Part shown: positions 1 to 7,175 of the stretch, piece by piece
Numbering within the stretch: position 1 is the first letter of the stretch
Layout of the letters: each line of letters starts with the position of its first letter
Assembly: GCF_020889685.1 (NCBI RefSeq)
Contig: NZ_JACMYO010000062.1
Coordinates: 1 to 43,702, forward strand
Length of the DNA stretch: 43,702 bases
Reading direction: 5' to 3'
Source: Bradyrhizobium oropedii
Lineage (GTDB): Bacteria; Pseudomonadota; Alphaproteobacteria; Rhizobiales; Xanthobacteraceae
Notes under the pieces: model-generated
What the model saw: the letters and a program-made list of their open reading frames with translations, nothing else
Told to the model about the DNA's origin: nothing
Database searches by the model: none
Translations under genes and position numbers: made by a program

Positions 1-1141
1 CGATCTCGTCGGGCGGCGGCGGCGGCACGTCATAATCGATCGCCGCGAACTGCGGCGGCGGCTCCAGCGCGGCCGACAGATAGGAGAGCCGGCGCCTTGC
101 GTCGTAAGCATGCGGCCCGCGCGGATAGCGCCGCAGGTACGACCAATACGCATCAGCCGTGTCGGCGTTGTAGGTGCGCCGCCAGGTGATGGCCTCGCGC
201 CGCGCCGCCACGATCGCGCGCACGCGCTTGGCCAACGGATCGGTCGGGTAGGCCTGCAGATAGTCCTCGTAGCCTTGCAGCGTGTCGCGCTCCAGCGCCG
301 CGGCATAGGCATCCTGGGCCGGGAAATCGCGGATCGGCTTGGTGCGCAGTCCGGCGTCGACCTGCTGCGGCGGCGCATCCGGCTTGCGCTCGAAGAACAT
401 GAAGGGCGCGTCGACCTTCTGCGCATTCCACGGGATCTCGGCGCCCTTGGTCATCTCGTTGACGCGCAGGCGGACGCGGTCGAACACCTCGGGCAAGGTC
501 AGGCCGCCGGCGCGAATCATCTCCGCCAGCGCTTGCGCGTAGGGTCCGTAAGGCGGCGCACCGTCGGGGGCGACGGTGCCGGGCGCCGAATTGAAAGCGA
601 TCAGCATCTTCGGATCGGGATCGACCAGCGCAAGGCCGCCGGCCAGCGGCTGGCCGTCCTTGGCGAAGGAATTGCTGCGCGCCGCATCGAGCACAATCAC
701 GCCGGCCTTGATCGGCAGCGCCGACAGCTGATGGCTGTAATCGGAGAGGCGAATCGCCTCGACCGGCACGTCGGTGTCGCGGGCGATCTTGGCATCCACC
801 GGCACGAAGTAATTCTCGCCGGTGAGCTGCACGCCGTAGCCGGCGAGGTAGACGAAGGCCACGGCGTTGGGCCCCGCGTCCTGCACCTTCTGGATGAAAT
901 CGCGGAACGACTTGCGGAGCGTCTCGCTGTCGAGATCGCGTGCCCCGATCACGTCGAAGCCGGCGGCCTGCAGCGTTTGCGCGATCAACCCGGCGTCGTT
1001 CGCGGCGGTCTGCAACGCGCTCGCCTGATAGGCGCCGTTGCCGACGACGAGCGCAAGGCGTTTCTCCTGGTCCTGCGCATGCACGGGAAGCGACGCAAGC
1101 GACACCAGACCGACGATCAATGCCCACAGAATGCGCGCCAT
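1..1141 (-). CDS. Caspase-fold (peptidase C14-like) exported protein, catalytically dead, C-terminus cut by window edge
   Basis: 380 codons are visible with no stop before the left edge. The ATG at 1141 is preceded by AAGGGA. Residues 1-22 form a signal peptide ending VHAQ. The p20 caspase-like fold follows (LALVVGNGAY near 30, the FVYLAGYG strand near 96-103, VLDAARSN near 150-157). In active family members the His lies in an AGHG motif and the Cys in a DACR motif; here these positions are Tyr102 (AGYG) and Ala154 (DAAR), so no His-Cys dyad remains. The C-terminal part has two similar helical repeats of the form Y-x-x-YL-x-x-YP-x-x-P-x-A, then a proline run (PPPPP). Family knowledge: bacterial orthocaspases include proteins with substituted dyads whose role is unknown. 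I infer a binding or scaffold role in the periplasm rather than proteolysis. Confidence 0.85.
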   Translation of the reverse strand, partial: MARILWALIVGLVSLASLPVHAQDQEKRLALVVGNGAYQASALQTAANDAGLIAQTLQAAGFDVIGARDLDSETLRKSFRDFIQKVQDAGPNAVAFVYLAGYGVQLTGENYFVPVDAKIARDTDVPVEAIRLSDYSHQLSALPIKAGVIVLDAARSNSFAKDGQPLAGGLALVDPDPKMLIAFNSAPGTVAPDGAPPYGPYAQALAEMIRAGGLTLPEVFDRVRLRVNEMTKGAEIPWNAQKVDAPFMFFERKPDAPPQQVDAGLRTKPIRDFPAQDAYAAALERDTLQGYEDYLQAYPTDPLAKRVRAIVAARREAITWRRTYNADTADAYWSYLRRYPRGPHAYDARRRLSYLSAALEPPPQFAAIDYDVPPPPPDEI

Positions 1142-1215
1142 AGTGGTCGTCCCTTTTCTTCTCAAGAGTTGGCGTAACGGATGGAAATGCTACTTCCGTG
1201 AATACGCGCTGAACA

Positions 1216-1239
1216 GGATTGCGGCAATTGTGGCAATCC
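1216..1239. promoter_or_regulatory. Tandem 9-bp repeat inside an inverted repeat between divergent genes
   Basis: The 195-bp gap between the pseudocaspase gene and the next gene holds TTGCGGCAA (1219-1227) directly followed by TTGTGGCAA (1228-1236). The same stretch is bounded by the inverted arms GGATTGC (1216-1222) and GCAATCC (1233-1239). This could be an operator serving either divergent gene. Nothing in the window encodes an obvious cognate regulator. Confidence 0.3.
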
Positions 1240-1336
1240 TTGGTCTGAGCCGTCCTTGCCGCCCCGGACCCCGCTTCCCTGACCAGCGCCGTTCGGCGAT
1301 ATTATGCAGATAAAACAGGCAAAAAGGGAGCACTCG

Positions 1337-2008
1337 ATGCCAATCGCCGGACAAGGCATGCTGCTGACGTCGATGGATATCGACAGCTTACACGAAGCTG
1401 AATTCAATCTCTGGTACGACCGCGAGCATCTCGAAGAACGAGTCGCGATCGACGGATTCCTGGAAGCCCGCCGCTACATCGCCCATGACGGCAGGCCGAA
1501 ATATCTCAGCCTCTACTCGACCGCGACCTTCGACGTGCTCGAGAGCCCGGCCTACCGCAAGGCGCTCGCCAGCCAGACCGACTGGTCGAAGGCCAACATC
1601 GCGCGCTTCCAGAACATGATCCGCGGGGTCTCCCGCATCACGATCAGCCGCGGCGTCGGCCGCGGCGCCGCGCTCGGCATCATCCGCCTGCGCCCGCCGG
1701 CCGACGGCGCGGACAAACTCCGCGCTGCATTGCGGGAGCAACTCGATCCCGCCGCGCGCGACGGCATCATCTCGATGCACCTTTTGGAGAACGATCCCGT
1801 GCTGTCGAAGCCGCTGACACCGGACGCCGACAAAGCCGATCCCGGCGCCGGCGACTGGTTCGTACTGATCGACGCCACTGACGTTGGCGCAGTCCCTGCG
1901 GCCGCAACGGCCATCACCGGCAACGCTGCCTTGAAGCAGTTCGTGGTCACCAGCGGCGTCTACAGGCTGTTGTGGGATATCGCCAAGAGCGATCTTCCGC
2001 GCGCGTAA
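1337..2008 (+). CDS. Unrecognised protein, probably two ferredoxin-like (dimeric alpha/beta barrel) halves
   Basis: 223 residues. I chose the ATG at 1337 because AGGGAG sits 6 bases upstream; an in-frame ATG at 1304 would add 11 residues with no good ribosome site. There is no signal peptide or membrane segment. Residues about 5-100 contain NLWYDREHLEERV and a following FLEARRY strand, a pattern seen in EthD/ABM-type dimeric alpha/beta barrel proteins, where a WY-x-x-EH segment lines the pocket. Residues about 110-215 look like a second half with the same strand-helix order (ALGIIRLRPP, then WFVLIDATD). The fold is inference from pattern only and I do not recognise a function. The gene stands alone, with a hairpin just downstream. 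Confidence 0.7.
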   Translation: MPIAGQGMLLTSMDIDSLHEAEFNLWYDREHLEERVAIDGFLEARRYIAHDGRPKYLSLYSTATFDVLESPAYRKALASQTDWSKANIARFQNMIRGVSRITISRGVGRGAALGIIRLRPPADGADKLRAALREQLDPAARDGIISMHLLENDPVLSKPLTPDADKADPGAGDWFVLIDATDVGAVPAAATAITGNAALKQFVVTSGVYRLLWDIAKSDLPRA

Positions 2009-2031
2009 CAAGCGCGGCTTGAAGCGCGCTT

Positions 2032-2058
2032 TGGCGGTGCAGTCATGCTGCACCGCCA
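2032..2058. terminator. Perfect 11-bp hairpin after the 1337-2008 gene
   Basis: Arms TGGCGGTGCAG (2032-2042) and CTGCACCGCCA (2048-2058) are exactly complementary around a 5-base loop, 24 bases after the stop codon. No T-run follows, so it may be an intrinsic terminator of reduced strength or an mRNA-stabilising hairpin. Confidence 0.5.
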
Positions 2059-2137
2059 CATAACGAAAACGAGATTAACGCTGAGCGCACATCAGCCGCG
2101 CGAAAGCAGATGATCGGACAATTTAGCCTTTGCCTTC

Positions 2138-2154
2138 TCTGGAACGGCTCTAAT
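2138..2154 (+). promoter_or_regulatory. Possible Irr-type (iron control) site overlapping the likely Kor operon promoter
   Basis: The 17 bases TCTGGAACGGCTCTAAT form an imperfect inverted repeat resembling rhizobial Irr boxes, which are built on TTAGAA/TTCTAA half-sites. The right half (TCTAAT) fits well and the left half has two mismatches. The site overlaps a TTGCCT (2130-2135) and an AT-rich TAATAAGAT stretch (2151-2159) that could be -35 and -10 elements. The operon downstream encodes several [4Fe-4S] clusters, so iron control would make sense. The match is partial and the assignment is tentative. Confidence 0.25.
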
Positions 2155-2262
2155 AAGATAAACCTATGATCCAATTCAAAAACCAGAACAACGCCACGTG
2201 AGCGTTCGTCGTCAACGATAAGGCCGCGCGGTCAGGCATTTTCGCGCGGGTCAAAGGTAGGA

Positions 2263-4062
2263 ATGAAACCGACTGATATCTCGGCGCCGGATTACTTTCA
2301 TAAAGTAGTCGATTGCCAATGGGCCTGCCCCGCACACACCCCCGTTCCCGAGTACATCCGGTTGATTGCTGAGGGGCGTTACAGCGACGCCTACATGATC
2401 AATTGGAAGTCCAACGTGTTCCCCGGCATTCTCGGGCGCACCTGTGACCGTCCATGCGAGCCGGCGTGCCGCCGCGGCCGCGTCGAGGACAATCCGGTCG
2501 CGATCTGCCGCCTGAAGCGCGTCGCCGCCGACTTCAAGGACGACATCAAGCATCGCCTGCCGAAGCCGGGTCCGAAGAACGGCAAGCGCGTCGCACTGGT
2601 CGGCGGCGGCCCCGCCTCGCTCGCCGTGGCGCGCGATCTCGCCCCGCTCGGCTATCACTGCACCGTGTTCGACGGCGATCCCAAGGCCGGCGGCATGATG
2701 CGCAGCCAGATCCCGAAATTCCGCCTGCCCGACAGCGTGATCGACGAGGAAACCGACTACATCCTCGACCTCGGCGTCGAGTTCAAGGGCGGCCAGCGCA
2801 TCGACAGCCTGAAGCAGCTGCTCTCCGAGAATTATGACGCGATCTTCGTCGGAAGCGGCGCGCCGCGCGGCCGCGAGCTCGACATTCCCGGCCGCAAGGA
2901 GGCCGCCGCCAACATCCATATCGGCATCGAGTGGCTGGCCAACGTGTCCTTCGGCCACGTCGAAAAGATCGGCCGCCGCGTCATCGTGCTCGGCGGCGGC
3001 AACACCGCGATGGATTGCTGCCGCACCGCGCGCCGCCTCGGCGGCGAGAGCGTCAAGGTGGTCGTCCGCTCCGGCTTCGAGGAGATGAAGGCTTCGCCGT
3101 GGGAGAAGGAAGACGCCCTCCATGAGGACATCCCGATCCTCAACTACATGGTTCCGGTGGCGTTCAAGCATGTGGCCGGCAAGCTGATCGGCGTGATCTT
3201 CCAGAAGGTGAAGGCGGAGTACGACGCCAAGGGCCGGCGCAATCTGGTGCCCTCGGGCGAGCCGGACGAGACCATCCCCTGCGACGATGTGCTCGTTGCG
3301 GTCGGCCAGGAGAATGCGTTCCCCTGGATCGAAGCCGATTGCGGCATTGAATTCGACAAGTGGCACATGCCGAAGGTCGACACCAAGACGTTCGTCTCGA
3401 CCAATCCCAAGGTGTTCTTCGGCGGCGACGCTGCGTTCGGGCCGAAGAACATCATCTGGGCGGTGGCGCACGGCCACGACGCCGCGCTCTCCATTCACAA
3501 GATGCTGTCCGGCGAGGACATCAACGAGCGCGCGCTGCCCGAGGTGCATGTTTCCTCGCAGAAGATGGGCATCCACGAGTGGAGCTACGACAACGACATC
3601 TCCACTGACAAGCGCTTCAAGGTGCCGCATCGCGACAAGGTGATCGCGCTGAAGGACATCCGCGCCGAGGTCGAGCTGGGCTACGACCTCAAGCTCGCGC
3701 TCGGCGAAGCGGAGCGCTGCCTGAACTGCGACGTGCAGACGGTGTTTGCCGCGCCGCTCTGCATCGAATGCGACGCCTGCGTCGACATCTGTCCGATGGA
3801 CTGCATCAGCTTCACCGAGAACGGCGAGGAGGATGATTTGCGGCAGCGGCTGAAGGCGCCCTCGCCGCATCACGACCAGGCGCTCTACGTCTCCGGCGAC
3901 CTGAAGACCGGCCGCGTCATGGTGAAAGACGAAGACGTCTGCCTGCATTGCGGACTGTGTGCCGAGCGCTGCCCGACCGGCGCCTGGGACATGCAGAAGT
4001 ACCTCATCGATATGGTTCAAGCGGGATCAACATGTCAGTCCAAAGCCCGATCAGCAGCGTAA
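2263..4062 (+). CDS. GltD-like FAD/NAD(P) oxidoreductase with C-terminal 2x[4Fe-4S] ferredoxin domain (Kor partner subunit)
   Basis: 599 residues; the ATG at 2263 has AGGTAGGA upstream. N-terminal Fe-S helical domain with Cys18/Cys22 and Cys61/65/69 (TCDRPCEPAC). FAD-binding Rossmann motif VGGGPAS at 113-119. NAD(P)-binding motif LGGGNTA at 243-249. FAD-closing segment FFGGDAAFG near 385-393. C-terminal ferredoxin domain with Cys500/503/506/510 and Cys560/563/566/570. This is the layout of the small subunit of glutamate synthase plus an extra ferredoxin. It overlaps the Kor alpha gene by 31 bp, so the two are co-translated. Family knowledge: a comparable subunit (KorC) converts 2-oxoglutarate:ferredoxin oxidoreductase into an NADP-linked enzyme in Azoarcus evansii. 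I infer electron transfer between KorAB and NAD(P)H in the cytoplasm. There is no glutamate synthase large subunit nearby. Confidence 0.88.
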   Translation: MKPTDISAPDYFHKVVDCQWACPAHTPVPEYIRLIAEGRYSDAYMINWKSNVFPGILGRTCDRPCEPACRRGRVEDNPVAICRLKRVAADFKDDIKHRLPKPGPKNGKRVALVGGGPASLAVARDLAPLGYHCTVFDGDPKAGGMMRSQIPKFRLPDSVIDEETDYILDLGVEFKGGQRIDSLKQLLSENYDAIFVGSGAPRGRELDIPGRKEAAANIHIGIEWLANVSFGHVEKIGRRVIVLGGGNTAMDCCRTARRLGGESVKVVVRSGFEEMKASPWEKEDALHEDIPILNYMVPVAFKHVAGKLIGVIFQKVKAEYDAKGRRNLVPSGEPDETIPCDDVLVAVGQENAFPWIEADCGIEFDKWHMPKVDTKTFVSTNPKVFFGGDAAFGPKNIIWAVAHGHDAALSIHKMLSGEDINERALPEVHVSSQKMGIHEWSYDNDISTDKRFKVPHRDKVIALKDIRAEVELGYDLKLALGEAERCLNCDVQTVFAAPLCIECDACVDICPMDCISFTENGEEDDLRQRLKAPSPHHDQALYVSGDLKTGRVMVKDEDVCLHCGLCAERCPTGAWDMQKYLIDMVQAGSTCQSKARSAA

Positions 4063-5879
4063 ACGACTTCGTCGTCCGTTTCGCCAACGTCAACGGTTCG
4101 GGCTCGGCTTCCGCCAACGAGCTGTTCGCACGTTCGATCCTGCGCCACGGCGTGCCGGTGTCGCCGCGCAACATCTTCCCCTCCAACATCCAGGGGCTGC
4201 CGACCTGGTATGAGGTGCGCGTCACCGAGGACGGCCATCTCGGCGCTCGCGGCGCTGTCGACATGATGGTGGCGATGAATCCGCAGACCTGGGACAAGGA
4301 CGTCGCCTCGATCCAGCCCGGCGGCTATCTGTTCTATGATTCGACCAAGCCGATGCCGACGTCGAAATTCCGCGAGGACATCACGGTGATCGGCGTGCCG
4401 CTGACCGCGATCACCAACTCGACCTACACCGATCCCAGGCAGCGCCAGCTGTTCAAGAACATCATCTATCTCGGCGCGCTCTGCGCGCTGCTCGACCTCG
4501 ATCCCAAGCTTGTCGAGCAGCTGATCGGCGAGCAGTACAAGGGCAAGGAGAAGCTGCTCTCCTCCAACGTCCATGCGCTGCATCTCGGCCGTGACTGGGC
4601 GCTGCAGAACCTGAAATGCCCGATCGGGCTCAGGGTGAAGAAGTCCGACAAGGTCGGCGATCGTATCTTCATCGAGGGCAACAGCGCGGCCGCGCTCGGC
4701 GCCGTCTATGGCGGCGCCACGGTGTGCGCCTGGTATCCGATCACGCCGTCATCGTCGGTGGCCGAAGCCTTCACCAGCCATTGCAAGAAGTATCGCCACG
4801 ATCCCGAGACCGGCAAGGCGAAATACGCGATCGTGCAGGGTGAGGACGAGCTCGCCTCGATCGGTATCGTGATCGGCGCCTCCTGGAACGGTGCGCGGGC
4901 TTTCACCGCGACCTCGGGTCCGGGCATCTCGCTGATGACCGAGTTCATCGGCCTGTCCTATTTCGCCGAGATCCCGGCCGTGATCATGAACATCCAGCGC
5001 GCCGGCCCCTCGACCGGCATGCCGACCCGCACCCAGCAATGCGACGTGATCGCCTGCGCCTATGCCTCGCACGGCGACACCAAGCACGTGCTGCTGTTCC
5101 CGGAGGATCCGGCCGAGGCGTTCGAGTTCGCTGCCGCTGCCTTTGATCTCGCCGAGCGGCTGCAGACCACGATCTTCCTGATGCTCGATCTCGACATCGG
5201 CATGAATCACCGGCTGTGCCGCCCGCTGAAGTGGGATGACGCGAAGCAATATGACCGCGGCAAGGTGATGACGGCGGAGATGCTCGAGGAAGGCCGCGAC
5301 TTCGGCCGCTACCTCGACGTCGACGGCGACGGCATCCCCTATCGCACCTATCCCGGCACGCATCCGACCAAGGGCTCCTACTTCACCCGCGGCACCTCGC
5401 GCGACCGTTACGCGCGCTATTCCGAGGAAGGCGCCGTCTACGCCGACAACATGCAGCGCCTGGTACGCAAGTTCGAGACCGCGCAGGACATGGTGCCGCG
5501 GCCGTTGCAGGCCAATGCGGCAAAGCCGACCAAGTATGGCGTGCTCTATTTCGGCTCGACCTCGCCCGCGATGGACGAGGCGATCGGGATTTTGGAGGCC
5601 CGCGGCCATCAGCTCGACCGCATGCGCATCCGCGCCTTCCCGTTCCACTCCAGCGTCGCGAGCTTCATCGCCGATCACGACTTCGTCTACGTGGTCGAGC
5701 AGAACCGCGACGCGCAGCTCCGTCAGCTGATCGTCAACGAGAACGGCATCGACCCGGTCAGGCTGGTGCCGATCCTGCACTATGACGGCACGCCGATCAC
5801 CGCGCGCTTCATCGCCAACGCGATCGGCGACCACCAGGATCATCTCAAGGTGACCCCTCTCCGCAAGGCCGTGACATGA
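4032..5879 (+). CDS. korA: 2-oxoacid:ferredoxin oxidoreductase, fused gamma-alpha subunit
   Basis: 615 residues from the ATG at 4032, which lies inside the end of the upstream gene. Residues about 14-190 are the gamma domain (GSGSASANELFARSILRHG, then NIFPSNIQGLPTWYEVRV). Residues about 205-420 are the alpha pyrimidine-binding domain (GNSAAALGAVYGGA, WYPITPSSSVAEAF, QGEDELASIG, GARAFTATSGPG). A C-terminal alpha domain II follows (YGVLYFGSTSPAMDEAI). The gamma-alpha fusion is typical of KorA in aerobes such as mycobacteria. With KorB it oxidatively decarboxylates a 2-oxoacid, most likely 2-oxoglutarate, to the acyl-CoA using TPP. Pyruvate or branched-chain oxoacids cannot be excluded from sequence alone. 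It overlaps korB by 4 bp (ATGA). Confidence 0.92.
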   Translation: MSVQSPISSVNDFVVRFANVNGSGSASANELFARSILRHGVPVSPRNIFPSNIQGLPTWYEVRVTEDGHLGARGAVDMMVAMNPQTWDKDVASIQPGGYLFYDSTKPMPTSKFREDITVIGVPLTAITNSTYTDPRQRQLFKNIIYLGALCALLDLDPKLVEQLIGEQYKGKEKLLSSNVHALHLGRDWALQNLKCPIGLRVKKSDKVGDRIFIEGNSAAALGAVYGGATVCAWYPITPSSSVAEAFTSHCKKYRHDPETGKAKYAIVQGEDELASIGIVIGASWNGARAFTATSGPGISLMTEFIGLSYFAEIPAVIMNIQRAGPSTGMPTRTQQCDVIACAYASHGDTKHVLLFPEDPAEAFEFAAAAFDLAERLQTTIFLMLDLDIGMNHRLCRPLKWDDAKQYDRGKVMTAEMLEEGRDFGRYLDVDGDGIPYRTYPGTHPTKGSYFTRGTSRDRYARYSEEGAVYADNMQRLVRKFETAQDMVPRPLQANAAKPTKYGVLYFGSTSPAMDEAIGILEARGHQLDRMRIRAFPFHSSVASFIADHDFVYVVEQNRDAQLRQLIVNENGIDPVRLVPILHYDGTPITARFIANAIGDHQDHLKVTPLRKAVT

Positions 5880-6931
5880 CCTACATAGCAAAGCCGAAAT
5901 TTCATCATCCCGGCCTGAAGAAGAACGAGCTGGGCTATACCCACCGCGACTACGAGGGGAAGATCTCGACCCTGTGCGCCGGCTGCGGCCACGATTCGAT
6001 CACCGCCTCGATCATCGAGGCCTGCTACGAGCTGTCGATCGAGCCGCATCGGGTGGCGAAGATTTCCGGCATCGGCTGCTCGTCGAAAACCCCGGACTAT
6101 TTCCTCGGCAACTCGCACGGCTTCAACTCGGTGCATGGCCGCATGCCGTCGGTGCTGACCGGCGCCAACCTCGCCAACCGCGACCTGATCTATCTCGGCG
6201 TTTCCGGCGACGGCGACAGCGCCTCGATCGGCTTCGGCCAATTCGCGCATTCGATCCGGCGCGCCGTCAACATGACCTATATCGTCGAGAACAACGGCGT
6301 CTACGGCCTGACCAAGGGCCAGTTCTCTGCGACCGCCGACCGCGGCTCGAAGTCCAAGAAGGGCGTCACCAACACCGACAACGCGATCGACCTGGTCGCA
6401 ATCGCGCTGCAACTCGGGGCCACCTTCGTGGCGCGCAGCTTCTCCGGCGACAAGACGCAATTGGTTCCCTTGATTGCCGCTGCGATCCGCCATAAAGGCG
6501 CGTCCTTCATCGACGTGATCAGCCCGTGCATCGCCTTCAACAACCACGCCGGCTCGACCAAGAGCTTCGATTATGTGCGCGAGCACAATGACGCGGTGAA
6601 CCGGCTCGACGTGCTGGTCGGCCGCGATCCGATCAGCGTCGACTATGCGCCCGGCACCGTGCAGGTGGTCGAGCAGCATGACGGCTCGCGGCTCGCGCTG
6701 CGCAAGCTCGACGCCGACTACGATCCGCATGATCGGCTCGGCGCGATGACCTTCCTGCAGAAGCATGCGGCCAAGGGCCAGATCGTCACCGGCCTGCTCT
6801 ATGTCGATCCGGAGGCCGAGGATCTGCACACCCATCTCGACACCGTCGAGACGCCGCTCAACACGCTGGACGAACAGGCGCTCTGCCCCGGCTCGGCCGT
6901 GCTGGACAAGATCAACGCCAGCTTGCGGTAA
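5876..6931 (+). CDS. korB: 2-oxoacid:ferredoxin oxidoreductase, beta (TPP-binding) subunit
   Basis: 351 residues; the start overlaps the korA stop as ATGA. It carries the TPP/Mg signature GDGDSASIG at 111-119 ending in ENN at 138-140, and cysteines placed as in KorB enzymes for one [4Fe-4S] cluster: CAGC at 34-37, GIGCS with Cys68, and a later Cys in ISPCIAFNN. It pairs with the korA product to make the heterodimeric catalytic core, and the three-gene overlap suggests fixed stoichiometry with the FAD subunit. It may act as a ferredoxin- or NAD(P)-linked alternative to 2-oxoglutarate dehydrogenase. The operon ends at a strong terminator 18 bp downstream. Confidence 0.92.
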   Translation: MTYIAKPKFHHPGLKKNELGYTHRDYEGKISTLCAGCGHDSITASIIEACYELSIEPHRVAKISGIGCSSKTPDYFLGNSHGFNSVHGRMPSVLTGANLANRDLIYLGVSGDGDSASIGFGQFAHSIRRAVNMTYIVENNGVYGLTKGQFSATADRGSKSKKGVTNTDNAIDLVAIALQLGATFVARSFSGDKTQLVPLIAAAIRHKGASFIDVISPCIAFNNHAGSTKSFDYVREHNDAVNRLDVLVGRDPISVDYAPGTVQVVEQHDGSRLALRKLDADYDPHDRLGAMTFLQKHAAKGQIVTGLLYVDPEAEDLHTHLDTVETPLNTLDEQALCPGSAVLDKINASLR

Positions 6932-6949
6932 ATTCGAATTCGGTTACAG

Positions 6950-6990
6950 ACCGGGCCTTCCGTTCCACCGGAAGGCCCGGTTTGCGTTTA
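6950..6990 (+). terminator. Strong intrinsic terminator of the Kor operon
   Basis: A perfect 13-bp stem, ACCGGGCCTTCCG (6950-6962) with CGGAAGGCCCGGT (6969-6981), closes a 6-base loop and runs into a T-rich tail (TTTGCGTTTA). It lies 18 bp after the korB stop. Confidence 0.9.
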
Positions 6991-7017
6991 GTCGGCTACT
7001 TGTGCAGCAAACTCTAT

Positions 7018-7158
7018 GTCGTCCCTGCCTAGTGCGCAATTGCGCACGGGAGCAGGGACCCATAACCACCGATGCAGATTGTCGAGCTGCGCTGGAACAA
7101 CGAGTCCCGTTCACAACAGAGGGCACGGCGTATGGGTCCCTGCTTTCGCAGGGACGAC
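7018..7158. repeat. Palindromic intergenic repeat (REP/BIME-like), 141 bp
   Basis: The outer ends GTCGTCCCTGC (7018-7028) and GCAGGGACGAC (7148-7158) are exact inverted copies. Inside them GCAGGGACCCATA (7052-7064) is mirrored by TATGGGTCCCTGC (7131-7143), so the unit folds either as two hairpins or one long cruciform. The left hairpin also holds the perfect 16-bp palindrome GTGCGCAATTGCGCAC (7032-7047). It lies between the converging Kor operon and the binding-protein gene, where such elements usually sit. Confidence 0.8.
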
Positions 7159-7175
7159 AGCGGAGTTGGTGACGA

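Noticed and set aside
2141..2165. GGAAC before the Kor operon as an EcfG promoter
   Set aside because: No GTT follows at the needed distance (ACCT is found).
3948..4031. KorA starting at 3948 inside the FAD-subunit gene
   Set aside because: The extra 28 residues are an off-frame reading of the ferredoxin domain; the ATG at 4032 begins the family-like sequence.
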